From contig NC_033636.1 in assembly GCF_001540865.1 (NCBI RefSeq), positions 301,778-365,777 on the forward strand: 64,000 nucleotides of DNA, in the 5' to 3' direction. The translations under genes were made by a program, and so were the position numbers. Each line of letters opens with the position of its first letter. Position 1 is the stretch's first letter. The notes below the pieces were generated by a model. That model was not told the origin of the DNA, did not search any database, and saw nothing but the letters and a program-made list of their open reading frames with translations. Source of the stretch: Ananas comosus (lineage: Eukaryota; Streptophyta; Magnoliopsida; Poales; Bromeliaceae). Below are positions 1-10,689 of this stretch, piece after piece.

Positions 1-335
1 TCATTATAATAAATTATTTTTATTATAAAATTATTAATTGTACTATATTTAATACATATTATTTATACTTAAATATTAATAATAAAATGTACTTAAATAT
101 TATAATAAATTATTTTTATTAAATCATATTTTATATCAAATTCAACCATCACTTTTTCTCGTTACCCCCTGCTATTGTACAAAAAATTAAGCAACCACAA
201 TTTAAATTATTTTTAAGTACTGCCGCATTACAAACCAAACATAATTTTACTTTTATCCATAACTATTCCGAAACAATAAACTATTTTAAGGATATATAAA
301 TTCAAACAAACAGAGAGGGGGGTGGGGAGCTGAAC
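1..335 (-). other. Partial intron 1 of the PDF1A gene
   Basis: AT-rich sequence directly downstream, on the minus strand, of a canonical donor (exon ending AAG, intron starting GTTCAG, GT at 335-334). The rest of the gene lies beyond the left edge of the window. No other gene is seen here. Confidence 0.7.
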
Positions 336-752
336 CTTGAGGGGAATGCCGATCTGGGGAGCGGCGAGGCCGACGCCGGGGGCGTTCCTCATGACGGCGA
401 TCATGTCGTCGATGATCCTCTCCAGCTTCTCCGACCCGATGTCGGCGGCGGCGACCTCCTGGGCCGGCTCGTGGAGGACGGGGTCGCCCGCCTTCACGAT
501 CTCCGGCAACTGGCCGCTCTTCTTCTTCGCCCCGAACCCCATCGAGAACCAGCCGGCGACCGCCGATGACGACGAGGAGCGCTTCCTCGATCGGATAGGC
601 TGCGGGAGGAGGCGAGATTGGGGTCGGGGAAGGCGAAGAAGAGCGCCGTTGGAGGAGGAGGAGGAGGTGGGGGGTCGGAGGAGGTGGAGGAGGCGGCGGC
701 GGTGGCAGAAGCGCTGCATCATCATGCTGCTGCTGCTGCTGCTCTCCATCAT
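336..752 (-). CDS. PDF1A: Peptide deformylase 1A, first exon (partial gene)
   Basis: Peptide deformylase is a metallo-hydrolase that removes the N-formyl group from the initiator Met of organelle-made proteins; the 1A type works in mitochondria and plastids. The exon codes for about 139 residues. The first 70 or so are rich in Ser, Arg and Leu and lack acidic residues after the start, which is typical of an organelle transit peptide. The conserved part follows: [16 protein letters not shown], then [20 protein letters not shown], which contains PDF motif 1 (GxGLAAxQ). The later motifs (EGCLS and HExDH) must lie in exons left of the window. The exon ends at a clean donor after codon AAG. The start ATG at 752 is the first of two adjacent Met codons; a later Met in the Met/Ser run is possible. 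Assignment to 1A rather than 1B rests on the LPEIVxxGDPVLHE block. Confidence 0.9.
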
Positions 753-2792
753 CGCCTCTCCTCTTCGCTCCTGCTGCCACTTCTGATCGGATTGGGCGAG
801 GCGAAAGAAAAATTCTAGAACGCACTAGTTATATATTAGCTGTGTAGTGTTCTCAACCAATCAAATAATTTTTTTTTAAAAATTTATCTGTCCTATCATA
901 ATTATAAAAAAAATTATTTTTTTTAAAAATAATAATTAATTTGTTATTAATAATATGATATAAGTATGGCCCCGTAGACTTCCTCCCTTAACAGTACGTG
1001 GAGAGCAAAAAGTCTACGCTATAACAATTACATCGCATTATTTATATTCAGTCGATCATATTTTATTTAAAAAAAAATTATAAAAAAATTATTTTTTAAA
1101 ATTATTATGATAAAATTGATGAATTCTAAAATAACAATTTAATTAATTGGATGATAATGATAAAATGGATGTATTCTAAAATAGCAATTTAATTGACCAG
1201 ATGGCCTAACATGGCCTTATATGACCGACATATTTTAGATTTTTTTTTTCCTGCTATATAGATACCCTCAACTATTTATATTTTACGAATTTTATATTGA
1301 TATATTTCATAAGTTACATTACAGTTTTGAAAAGTTTAGATTGTTACTAATTTCAACTCGTTCTAAATCTTTTTCTACTATATAATCTCTTCCGGATCAA
1401 TTCAAAGTTTTTCTGACCTCAACTTTTTTTATTGTATTGTTTTGATTTTGCTTAGAAATCTATTTTCAGGTTCCTTGATGATATTTTAAGCGTTAAATGA
1501 TTATTAACACGCTTAATTTTTTGGTCTGCAGGAGTGTACTCGTGAATTCGAGCAAGCATCGTAGATTCAGCATGTTGAAGATTTTCGTGGATTCAAAATG
1601 TGAATGTTTCGTATATTCGAGAAGTGGCATTCGTAAATTCGAGCGTGGGTGTGGACTCCGTGAAGTTCGTGTGATCCAAAGATAATAAAAGAAAGGTTTG
1701 CATTCGTAGAGTCGTTAATTACGTTATAAGTTTTATTTTTTTGTGGATTGTTATCGTATCATGTATGTGATCCAATGAATCTTTACTCCTGATTGGAGGT
1801 TTTTTTACGCAAATTTCGGTATGCTAATTTTATTTTCGACATTTATTTTTATTGAATCGAATTTGTTAAAATTTTGGCTAATATACTTATTTACTGCTCT
1901 AAATATATTAACATAAGTCATTAGATTCTAGAATTTTATAGCTTACAAACTATAACTCAAACATTCCAAATTTTATATATAAATCGTTAATCATCTGTAA
2001 AAAGTGGTGAATTGAAAAGATATTTACCGTCTTTTAAATTTTATTAAAGACGGTGAACGATTCATCATTTCTTAATTGTTTTTCCACCGTCGTCTTTTAA
2101 ATTTTATTAAAGATAGTGAACGATTCGCCAATTTTCAATTATTCTTCTACTCTCATGCTGAGTTAAATGAAATATGACCGCCAAATAAAATTTTAACAGA
2201 GTTATCTTGCAAATTATAAATTTTTAAAAATTTATTTGAAAATATTCCTAATATATTTTACACAATTTTTAGAATTATAAATTTACTAAGGTAAATGTTT
2301 CATTTAAATTTTAAAATTAAAATACTGTTCACTGAAGAAATTAAAAGATTAAATAGTAAAAAATTATAGAGTTTGAAAATTTTGGTTAAGTTTTCAATAA
2401 ATTCTCTACTCTTTACCTCTAAGCTTACAAGACTACTCGTGGAATTATTTTGAATTTTTTGTACTAGAAAGACTAGCCATAGAAGAGAAATTTTTTTGTA
2501 ACAAGGAGAAATGATGTAAATGTATGAGACAATAAAATTTAAATTTCAAAAATTGAGATTCCATAGTAAAGACTATAAAATAAAATAAAATAATTTATTT
2601 ATATAATATAATTAAAATACTTACATATTAAAATTTATAAATTTTAAATATATACTTCTGAACAAACTTTTTTTTTTTTTTCCAAATTGTTGATTTTGGA
2701 TTATTTTATACTTTTAATTTTTCTGATAGATAGATCATGCATCAAATTAGATAGATTTTAATTTTAAAATATGATCTCCATAGAGATTCAAG
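753..2792. other. Intergenic AT-rich region with MITE remnants
   Basis: This is the promoter side of PDF1A followed by AT-rich DNA with no supported gene. At about 1985-2230 there is a remnant of a repeat with the words GACGGTGAACGATTC and AGATAGTGAACGATTC; related repeats lie near 28.2 kb and 38.9 kb. Only short random open frames are present. Confidence 0.5.
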
Positions 2793-3135
2793 TAAGGATT
2801 TAAGTGTCGTGGCACGGGATCGTGCCGGAAACTTGCCGGCACGGTACGGTGCGGTGCATGCCGATCCGTGCCGATGCGTGCCGGTCAAAAAAATTATTGT
2901 GTGCCGACACATAATAACATGAAATATTTATTTTCTTTAGCAACAAAATATTTTAACTATTTATTATGTCTTTTTATCATATCTTTTGAACTTTATTGAG
3001 AAAATTACTTACTAATTTAAAAAATGAAGGATTTTGAGCTGTGCCATCGGTACGGTGTCTGTATCGTGCCGATATCTTGTTGGTACGGTACGGCACGATG
3101 GATACAGCCTGTGTCGACGGGCACTTAAAACCTTG
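2793..3135. mobile_element. hAT-type MITE with 8-bp target-site duplication
   Basis: A 343-bp non-coding element. Its ends form an inverted repeat: TAAGGATTTAAGTG at the left, and the right end reads CAAGGTTTTAAGTG on the other strand. It is flanked by a perfect 8-bp direct repeat GATTCAAG (2785-2792 and 3136-3143), the target duplication length typical of hAT transposition. The inside carries many GTGCCG/CGGCAC and GGTACGG words that let the arms fold on each other. No transposase is present, so it would need one in trans. Confidence 0.85.
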
Positions 3136-3192
3136 GATTCAAGAATACACTGAGATGGTTAAACGGTTCTGATCACTCGATCCATGTTGTGA

Positions 3193-3786
3193 AACAATCG
3201 TTGTATTCTAAAAGCTTAAAAGCTTTTAGAATACAACAAGCTTTTAGAGTACAACAGTTGTTTCACATGATATCAGAGCGGAAGGTGCTGAGTTCGAGTC
3301 ACGCTAGGCTGCTAGCATATTAATTTACTGCCATTTAATTCAAGCCCACGTTATAGGCCGAATAAAAAATCTCGAGCCCAGACGTGAGGAAACTTTTAAA
3401 GTATAATGGTTGTTTCACATAGTATCAGAGCGGAAGGTCTTGAGTTCAAATCACATCAGACTTCTAGCATATTCATTTTCTCTTATTTAATTCAAGCCCA
3501 CGTTATGAGTCGACTAAAAAGCCTCGAGCCCAGATGTGAGGGGGCCCAGACGTGAGAGGGGTGTTAAATTTTTAGAGTACAACGGTTGTTTTACATGATA
3601 TCAGATCTTGAGTTCGAGTCACGTCAGACTCTTAGGATATTAATTTTTTCTCATTTAATTTAAGCTCACGTCATGAGCCGACTAAAAAGTCTCAAGTCTA
3701 GACGTAAAAAAAAAAATTAAATATAAAAAATATTTAAATTTAAATATCGTTAACAAACGATTCAGAGTACAACGGTTGCTTCACAC
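3193..3786 (+). mobile_element. Tandem TRIM array (about three internal units, four LTR-like segments)
   Basis: The same module repeats about 3.3 times with spacings of about 152, 177 and 190 bp. Each module has a short LTR-like stretch ending in GGTTGTTTCACA or similar, then a primer-binding-site-like word (TGATATCAGAGC at 3268, TAGTATCAGAGC near 3420, TGATATCAGA near 3596) close to the tRNA-iMet PBS TGGTATCAGAGC. Next comes a conserved TTGAGTTCRARTCAC segment, then CAAGCCCACGT, then a purine-rich end (GACGTGAGAGGGG) before the next LTR-like stretch starting TGTTAAA. Reading this as a TRIM is inference from the order LTR-PBS-internal-PPT-LTR. A tRNA-derived SINE is the alternative, because GAGTTCGAGTC also resembles a B box. 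Confidence 0.6.
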
Positions 3787-4121
3787 ATGTTAATAATTAT
3801 AATTATTTTCACTATATTACCACTATCTCGAACCCGGAACCCGGTCGAAGTCGCCTACATTCTTCGGAGGGGCCGTTCCGTCAAAGGGGAAACCAAGCAT
3901 TCCCCGTTCCCGATCTTCTCCTCCTCTATCTTCTTCTCATCTTCTTTTCGTCTTCGAAGCAAGGTAGGAACCGGGCGATCAAATTCGATCCTTCGAAGCT
4001 CGGTTACTAGTTCGTTTCGTCTCGATTCCACAATTCCTAATTATCTCTATCTCGGAACGATCGATCGAGATCGATCGAACTTCTAGGGTTTGAGTTTTGC
4101 TTTTCTTTGGGGGGGGCCGCC

Positions 4122-5257
4122 ATGGATGGGAACAAGGACGAGGCGGTGAAGTGCCTCAGGATCGGGAAGGAGGCGCTGCAGTCGGGCGATCGCGCTCGGG
4201 CCCTCAAATTCCTCTCGAAAGCGCGCCGCCTCGACCCCTCCCTCCCCGTCGACGCCCTCCTCTCCACCGCCGCGTCCGCGTCCGCGTCCGCCGACGCCGA
4301 CGCCGACGCCGATCCCTCTCCTCCTCCGCCGCCGCCGCCGCCGCCCGACACCTCCCGACCGACCTCTCCTCCTTCGTCCGGCACAGCTTCCGCCGCGAGG
4401 GCTAGGGCTAGGGCTAGGGCTAGGGCTAGGGCTGGGGCTGGGGCTGGGGCTGGGGCTTCGTCTTCGGATGATGCGTCGTCGAGGTCGTACACGGAGGAGC
4501 AGGCGGCGATCGTGAGGCAGATCAGGATCCAGAAGGATTACTACCAAATCCTGGGAGTGGAGAAGGGGTGCAGCGTCGAGGACGTGCGCAGGGCCTACCG
4601 CAAGCTCTCCCTGAAGGTGCATCCCGACAAGAACCAGGCGCCCGGCGCCGAGGAGGCCTTCAAGGCGGTGTCGAAGGCGTTCCAGTGCCTCAGCGACGAC
4701 GAGAGCCGCAAGAGGTACGACCCCACGGCTTCAACGGCTTCTACGAGGCCGACTTCGACGCCGACGAGATCTTCCGGAACTTCTTCTTCGGCGGGATGGC
4801 GCCGGCCACGGCCACGCCCTTCGGCACGTTCCATTTCCGGACCGGCGGCGGCATGGGCGCCCGCGGGATGCACGGAGGAGGCGCCGCAGGGTCCGCTGCC
4901 GCCAGCAATTCGAAGCTCCTCATGCTCATCCAGATCTTGCCTATAATCCTCTTCCTGCTGCTCAACTTCCTCCCTTCCTCCGATCCCCTCTACTCTCTCT
5001 CCCGCACTTACTCTCACGAGCACAAGCTCCAGACTCCGCACGGCGTGCCCTACTTTGTCAAGTCGGGGCCCAAGTTCGAGGAGGAATATCCGTACGATAG
5101 CCCGAAGCGTGCCGCCCTGGAGCAAGGCATCGAGAGGGAGTACGTCGGAATACTCCGGCAGAATTGCAGGGCCGAGCTGCAGAGGCGGCAGTGGGGTTGG
5201 GATGAAGAGATGGTGTACTGCAACAGGCTTCGGAAATTCGAGTCGGCCGCAGCATAA
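4122..5257 (+). CDS. DnaJ/Hsp40 co-chaperone, DNAJB12/14-like (DUF1977), frameshifted
   Basis: An ER-membrane type J-protein that would stimulate Hsp70 ATPase activity and help quality control of membrane proteins. ATG 4122 has a good context (GCCGCCATGG). Order of parts: N-terminal helical block ([20 protein letters not shown]); low-complexity AS/AD/P and RA/GA linker; J domain from about residue 139 with HPD at 167-169; then, in another frame, a [20 protein letters not shown] block, a membrane helix ([18 protein letters not shown]) and a C-terminal DUF1977 region to the stop at 5257. The frame breaks at about 4722-4724, right after KRYD: the downstream frame starts at CAC 4724. Homologues have a short linker between KRYD and GFNGFY that is missing here, so a small deletion is more likely than a one-base error. 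Whether the break is real or an assembly fault cannot be told from the sequence. Confidence 0.88.
4261..4470 (+). repeat. Codon-level tandem repeats in the J-protein linker
   Basis: Runs of GCGTCC (Ala-Ser), GCCGAC (Ala-Asp), CCGCCG (Pro), GCTAGG (Arg-Ala) and GCTGGG (Gly-Ala) units lie back to back and stay in frame. They code for a disordered linker between the N-terminal helices and the J domain. Confidence 0.85.
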
Positions 5258-7190
5258 CCACAGCTGCTCAAGGTTTTCCGTTATAGCTTAATTATGTATG
5301 CCTCTATTCAATTGCAAAAGTGTGGCTCTCCGCTGTTAACTTGTTGAACATTCTGTCGGGCGACATGGTGTTCTGTTAAGATGTTAACGGGCGCTATTAA
5401 GTTCAGAAAAGGAAGTAGATGAATCCTACATAGTAGGAGGTTATGAAGTAAAATCGAAAGTTTTGAAAGTTTAGGTGCTCGTTTCAAATGGTGCTAAAGT
5501 TCATGTAAATTTTATTACGTTTTACCTCATTTTAAATGGTAGGTGGTAGCTTTTTTATCACAGACTTTTGAGGTCAGTGTTATCCTCTTGTTAACGTATG
5601 AATCGATTCTTGATAATATCTACGACTCTGGTTGGAAAAATTGATGAACTCGGTATAGAGTAGTCGAAAATAAGTGGAATATAATGGATATCGCGTTCAA
5701 TGTTGGTTTTAATTTCTCAGTTTCTTGAGGTCCATGCTGCACAATAACTTGGGAGGAATGTAGAGCTGCATCAAACTTAAACGTGCACTTGCGTTTTGCA
5801 TCTTGGGTCTTGTCACATCATAATTGGATGCTGGCCACGTATCAAGTCACGGATGTGGAATTGGTCACTAATTCCCTTGATCTTCATCAAATTGTGAATA
5901 AGTGTAATTTCATTATATGAACCGAAAAAAAAAGTTAGTATGGAAGAATAGAATAAGGGATAAGGGAGAATGTGTTTGCCCTTTTGTTTCTTAGGATATT
6001 GCTCTTTTTCCGGTCCTGTAAATTTTGATCCTCATGCTCATCTAGCTACACAAAGTAAGGTTCACATGTGTGCAACATTGGTGTGATTTACTATTTTTTA
6101 TTTAAGGTTGTTTTTTTAAATAGGATTGTGTTTTATGCATCTTAAATGGCTGGGCGTGGTTATATATTCCTTTCACTGAGATATGAGATTTGAACTTCGA
6201 GCGACCATGGAGTACTTCTCAGGGAAACATTTTTTTTTTCTTTGTTATTCGACAGTCTGCTTTTAATTTTTGTACTCAAGATTCTCTTTTTACAACTACT
6301 GCTCTTGAGTTCTTAAATCATGCTTAGATGGCTTTCAATCTTATCCTTGGCACTTTTAGGTACTCGACAACTTTCTTTCGTTGCATGCCATGTATATATC
6401 ATCAATTTTTTACGCTATTAGCTTTTGCATTTTCCTTAGGTTATTGCTGCATGTATATGTGCGCAATTAATAGGACTGAGGAGAGGGGAACAAAGTGATG
6501 TATCCGAAAGGATAGGACGGTGGTCCTCACTCCTGGCCTGTATGAGATTGTATGAGAAAGTGAGAGGTAGTAGTAAGGTACTGTGATTTTCTTCACTCTG
6601 TTTGTGTCAACTAGATAACTTTGGAAGAGAGATTATGTGCAATGGTAAAATGGTTGCCAGAGGGCCACTAACGAAAGGAAAAGGATGAAATTTCGATGAA
6701 TTAAAGTTTTCATCCTGCTTTGCTCATGTGGTGGTCTAATTGCTAAGGACATGTTTGTTTGTCCATAATTGATTTTCAAAATGAAAATACTAAAATTATT
6801 TTGCCCCCACTGTTTGTTTGATGGGAAGTCGATGAATTTAGCATTGAAGTTCTCCCACTTTTTATCTTTTTTTTTTAATTCCCACGTCAGCACACAAGAG
6901 GGGGGAAAGAAGTTGCAATAGTTTTTCTTTCTCTCTCTCTGTTGTTTTTCTCTTGCTATTGACTTCATTGTCAGGTTGAAGAAATCAATTATGAAGGTCT
7001 GGGAAAGTTGAGTTACATACAAATCAAACAATGGAAGTGGGCTTTTACGGTCAAAAATCACTTTTGGTGAAACAAACATGCCATTAGCTTGGATGCTAAT
7101 TGTTTATGCTCTTTCTTGCTGTTTAGGTAGGTTTAGGAACTTTAAGTTGATGCTAGGAGCTCTGTATTTTTAGTTGAAGGGTGTAAAATA

Positions 7191-7237
<47 letters not shown>

Positions 7238-9816
7238 CATGCGTGTTGTTTATGTAACTCAGCTAGGAATGATATTTTTACTGCTACGTACTATCTAAGA
7301 TTTTTGAGTCACCCTATTTGTGGAAACTATATTTTGGAGTTGCAAGAACATCTTGTTTCCTTGCACTCAATGGGGGAACTACTTAGTGGAATGAAATTTC
7401 ACTAAGAGCTTTAGTCAGAAACAATTATGCTTGTCTTCCTTTTGGAGCAATTTTGAAGTAAAATTGTTGTTCAGTTTTTGTGAGCTGTTGTCTCGTAACT
7501 TGTAGTCATTTTATATGACATCTGTTGCCGTGATAGTTGATAGCATATGAATTTTAGCGGTCAAGTCAAGCTGATTGACACACATTGGGATCTAGATTGT
7601 AGGCATTTCATTATGTCATGGTGTTTTCCTTTTTTTTATGTATCATCTTAGTGTGTCATCTGCAATAATTATATTGCATTTAGATGCCCCTTACATACAT
7701 GTAATTTTTTGTCCCCTTCTTTTACCTGGATTATTAGATAGTTAGAGGAATCTGCAAGAGTAGCTTATGATTCCTTGTTGCTTATCCATTACTCTCAAGT
7801 GATTATTTGTTTATTCATCAAAATGAGTGGTTTGGAAAAATCATAAACACACTTCAGTTATCTTAAACTTAAACACAAGTGGCGTGTTTTCCTCAATAAA
7901 AAATGATTTAGCATATCTGTTATCAAATGTTGTTGCCGTAACAAGTTACACAATTTCAAATCTAATTATCCATTGGAGTTAGTATCTCGTAGCATTGCTG
8001 TCCTCATAGAACTTGCATTCCTTGTAGCTTACCTTCTCTCTGCTGTTTCGAACTTGTTGTAACCGAACAAATTTTCTAGGATGGTTACCTTGTACAATGT
8101 GCATGTGCGTTAGGAGTTATGGTGCACGATGGAGGATTTGTTACTAACATACTTTGATCATGATTCTGGAAGATATTTATAGCTTTAAGGCTTAATCCTA
8201 TTGTTTTGTATTCTCCCTTGAAGTACGTCACTACCTTTTGATAGGTTGTAGTTCCTTTTTCTTGTATACCTCCCATTTATCCTGAAAATATTAAATTAGA
8301 GAATTTCTTCCGATGAAATATGTCACAGACTACATCAGCGTAAATTTCATTATGTGGAGCTTTTCTAGTGAAGATCATCTAAATTGGGTGAAAGTATGTT
8401 TTTAAACCATGGTTTGCTTGATGCCTTTAGCAAGTCATTATACTAATTTTATGTGCCATGTAAGTTGGTTAGCTTAGAATTTCTCAGAGGTTTGCATGCT
8501 TTCATTAGAATAGAATTTCCTGCACCTTTCCAAAAGCTGTTCATATGTATTTAAATCTTATGAAGAATCTAGGAAGCCTTGGTCGTGTGACACTGCTCCA
8601 AACATATGTTGTTTTTTGAGTTTGTATGGTGATTGTGCAATTGCCAACTATTGTGGTATCAAAATGGTCATGAATTGCAAGGGAGATTTTAGTTGGTGTA
8701 TTTCATGTTATATTTTTAAAATAGTGCTGTAATAGAAAAAACACTGATGAATTCCTTTCTTACATGGGAGTTTTCTTTGCTAGTCATGGAATGTTAAGCT
8801 ATCTATTGTTTTTGGTATCATCAGCTTTCACTTTATTTTATTTTATTTTTTTCCCCTAAAATGCCTGCAGTCATATGCAATTTTCGCCAATTATCTCTTT
8901 TGAATGATTGATTTATCCCGTGCAGATTAACAAGAAAATGTTGAAATCAATTCTATGATGTCAACATGGATGCATGAGGGTTGGAAAAACTTGATCCACT
9001 CATCTACAAACTTCAATGATGAAAGCCTGGAGATATCGAAGTTGTTGGGAAAACATTGCAATTGATCGACCTCCTTGTATTTTATGCCCTTTTTAAGAGA
9101 TCAGGTTAATGATTCGATATTAGCATTGATGTACTTGGATGAGAGAGTTATGCTCCTTTTGTAGCCATAAGGATTCAATAATTACCGATATACATGTATA
9201 TGCTGTGGTGTCACATTCTGCTGCATTTGTATTTGGGTGACTTACCTCGGAAAATAGCTGACGATTACTATGAGAGCGAAATACTTAAATTTGTTGACTG
9301 GAGTTGCATTTTCATGTTTATCATAAACGAACTTGTTATTTTGTGGGTGTTGTGCATAAATTGAATGCATATGGAAAGTGCTTTTGTCATTCATCTGAAA
9401 TGCGGAGTCCATCTTCACTGCCAGATTTTAAAAAATCGCGGCCGTTTGGTGTAGGTGGTGTCTACTTTTCACATGGATGGCACGGTCAGCGGTCTGGTGT
9501 GCATGAGTTTTGCACTTAGCAAATTTGTAATGTGTTTATATTCCCTGAATGATGCTTGTAGTGAAACCACAGTATTGCAGGAAAACCTTGGTCTTTTAAG
9601 TATTAGAGAATTTTGTTTCAGTTTGGATGTTAGATGTATTTTTTGGAGACTTTATTTATACCCCATTCTAGGCTCCAAAATGGAGCAATATCAGCGTGAA
9701 AGGAAAACAACTCGAAAGTTTTGAAAAATAATCAGGGAAGTTGTTCTTCAAGTATTTGGATGAAACAGAATTATGCAATTTTGAATGTTGTAATTTGGTA
9801 TTTGGCAAGCCTAATT
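5258..9816. other. 3' flank of the J-protein gene; no supported protein gene
   Basis: About 4.5 kb with no convincing coding exon. A splice-like pair (donor CAAG|GTTTTC near 5272, acceptor CCCGTGCAG|ATTAAC near 8927) would make this a long 3'UTR intron, but that is speculative. A (CT)n tract lies at 7194-7234 and a small inverted-repeat element at about 6742-7088 is listed separately. Confidence 0.4.
6742..7088. mobile_element. Inverted-repeat MITE
   Basis: The left end GCTAAGGACATGTTTGTTT matches the reverse complement of the right end, GCTAATGGCATGTTTGTTT. The element is about 347 bp and non-coding. The ends resemble Tourist/PIF-like MITEs, but a clean 3-bp target duplication is not seen. 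Confidence 0.55.
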
Positions 9817-10084
9817 CTATAGTTTTTCGTCGGCCTTTTTGCATAAAAAATCCACTTATTTTGGGTTTTTGCAAAACCGGGCCACTTTTTTCATTTTTAC
9901 AGATTCGATCCACTTTTTTAGCAAACTGTCCAAAATATCCTTATATATTTTTCTCTCTCCTCTTTTTTTTTCTCTCTCCTTTCTTCGATCCCGTCGTCGC
10001 AGACCCCCAGCCCTAGACCGACTCCCCCTCTCCTCCTCGTCCTCGGCCCCACCCCTACCGCCTCCGCCGCCGCCGCCGCCAACG

Positions 10085-10410
10085 TAGGAGGAGCGACGGC
10101 GTTGGTGGAGGAGAATGAGCGACTGCGGCGGAGCAACGCGGCGGTGGTGGCGGAGCTGGCCCCGAGCTTCGCGGCTTCTCCGCTCGTCGCAGCCCGCGGC
10201 CTGCGCGGCCTCGTCGACCAGCGCAGGTCGGCGGCCGCCAAGCCCGAGCTCAACAGCGCGAGCACCACCTCGAGCAGCTCCCTCACCATCGCCGACGAGC
10301 TTTCGACACCACCGCCGCGAGATGGGGCTGCTGGGGCTGTCGCTGTACGCCGACTCCGCCGAGCGCTGCGGCGTGTAAAACGTCTCCTCGTCTGACGACG
10401 CCATCGGAGC
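10085..10410. pseudogene. GC-rich gene fragments inside the TIR element
   Basis: On the plus strand a frame gives VEENERLRRSNAAVVAELA, a heptad-like stretch resembling the coiled-coil start of class-B heat-shock factors. On the minus strand a frame from 10404 gives ASSDEETFYTPQRSAESAYS, a Ser/acidic stretch as found in several plant regulatory proteins. Both cannot be the original reading. Neither has a full domain and both run into low-complexity sequence. I do not assign a parent gene; the fragment is most simply captured exon sequence. Confidence 0.35.
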
Positions 10411-10557
10411 CGCCGCGCGCTGCCGAGGCGGCGGCGGAAAGGGCGCCCCCGTCAGCGGAGATCAAGGGAGTCGAGGTCCTCCGCAGGAGGAAGAAGAAGA
10501 AAATGAAAATGAAGAAGAAAATGAAAAAGACCCACGCGTGTTCTTCTCCGTCGGCAA

Positions 10558-10664
10558 ATGGTGTAATAGTGTAATGGTGTAATGGTGTAATGGCGTAAAT
10601 GGTGTAATGGTGTAATGGTGTAATGGTAATGGTGTAATGGTGTAATAGTAATGGTGTAATAGTG
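10558..10664. repeat. 8-bp minisatellite (GTGTAATG)n
   Basis: About twelve imperfect copies of GTGTAATG run straight into the assembly gap, so the true array is probably longer. Confidence 0.9.
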
Positions 10665-10689
10665 NNNNNNNNNNNNNNNNNNNNNNNNN
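10665..10689. other. Assembly gap, 25 N
   Basis: Unresolved bases directly after the GTGTAATG array; the repeat probably broke the assembly. Confidence 0.99.

Noticed and set aside
337..786. Plus-strand open frame opposite PDF1A
   Set aside because: It is the antisense shadow of a clear PDF exon in GC-rich sequence.
4399..4460. GGGCTAGGGCTA run that resembles a telomeric repeat
   Set aside because: The unit is 6 bp (AGGGCT/GGGGCT), not TTTAGGG, and it lies in frame in the J-protein linker, coding for Arg-Ala and Gly-Ala.
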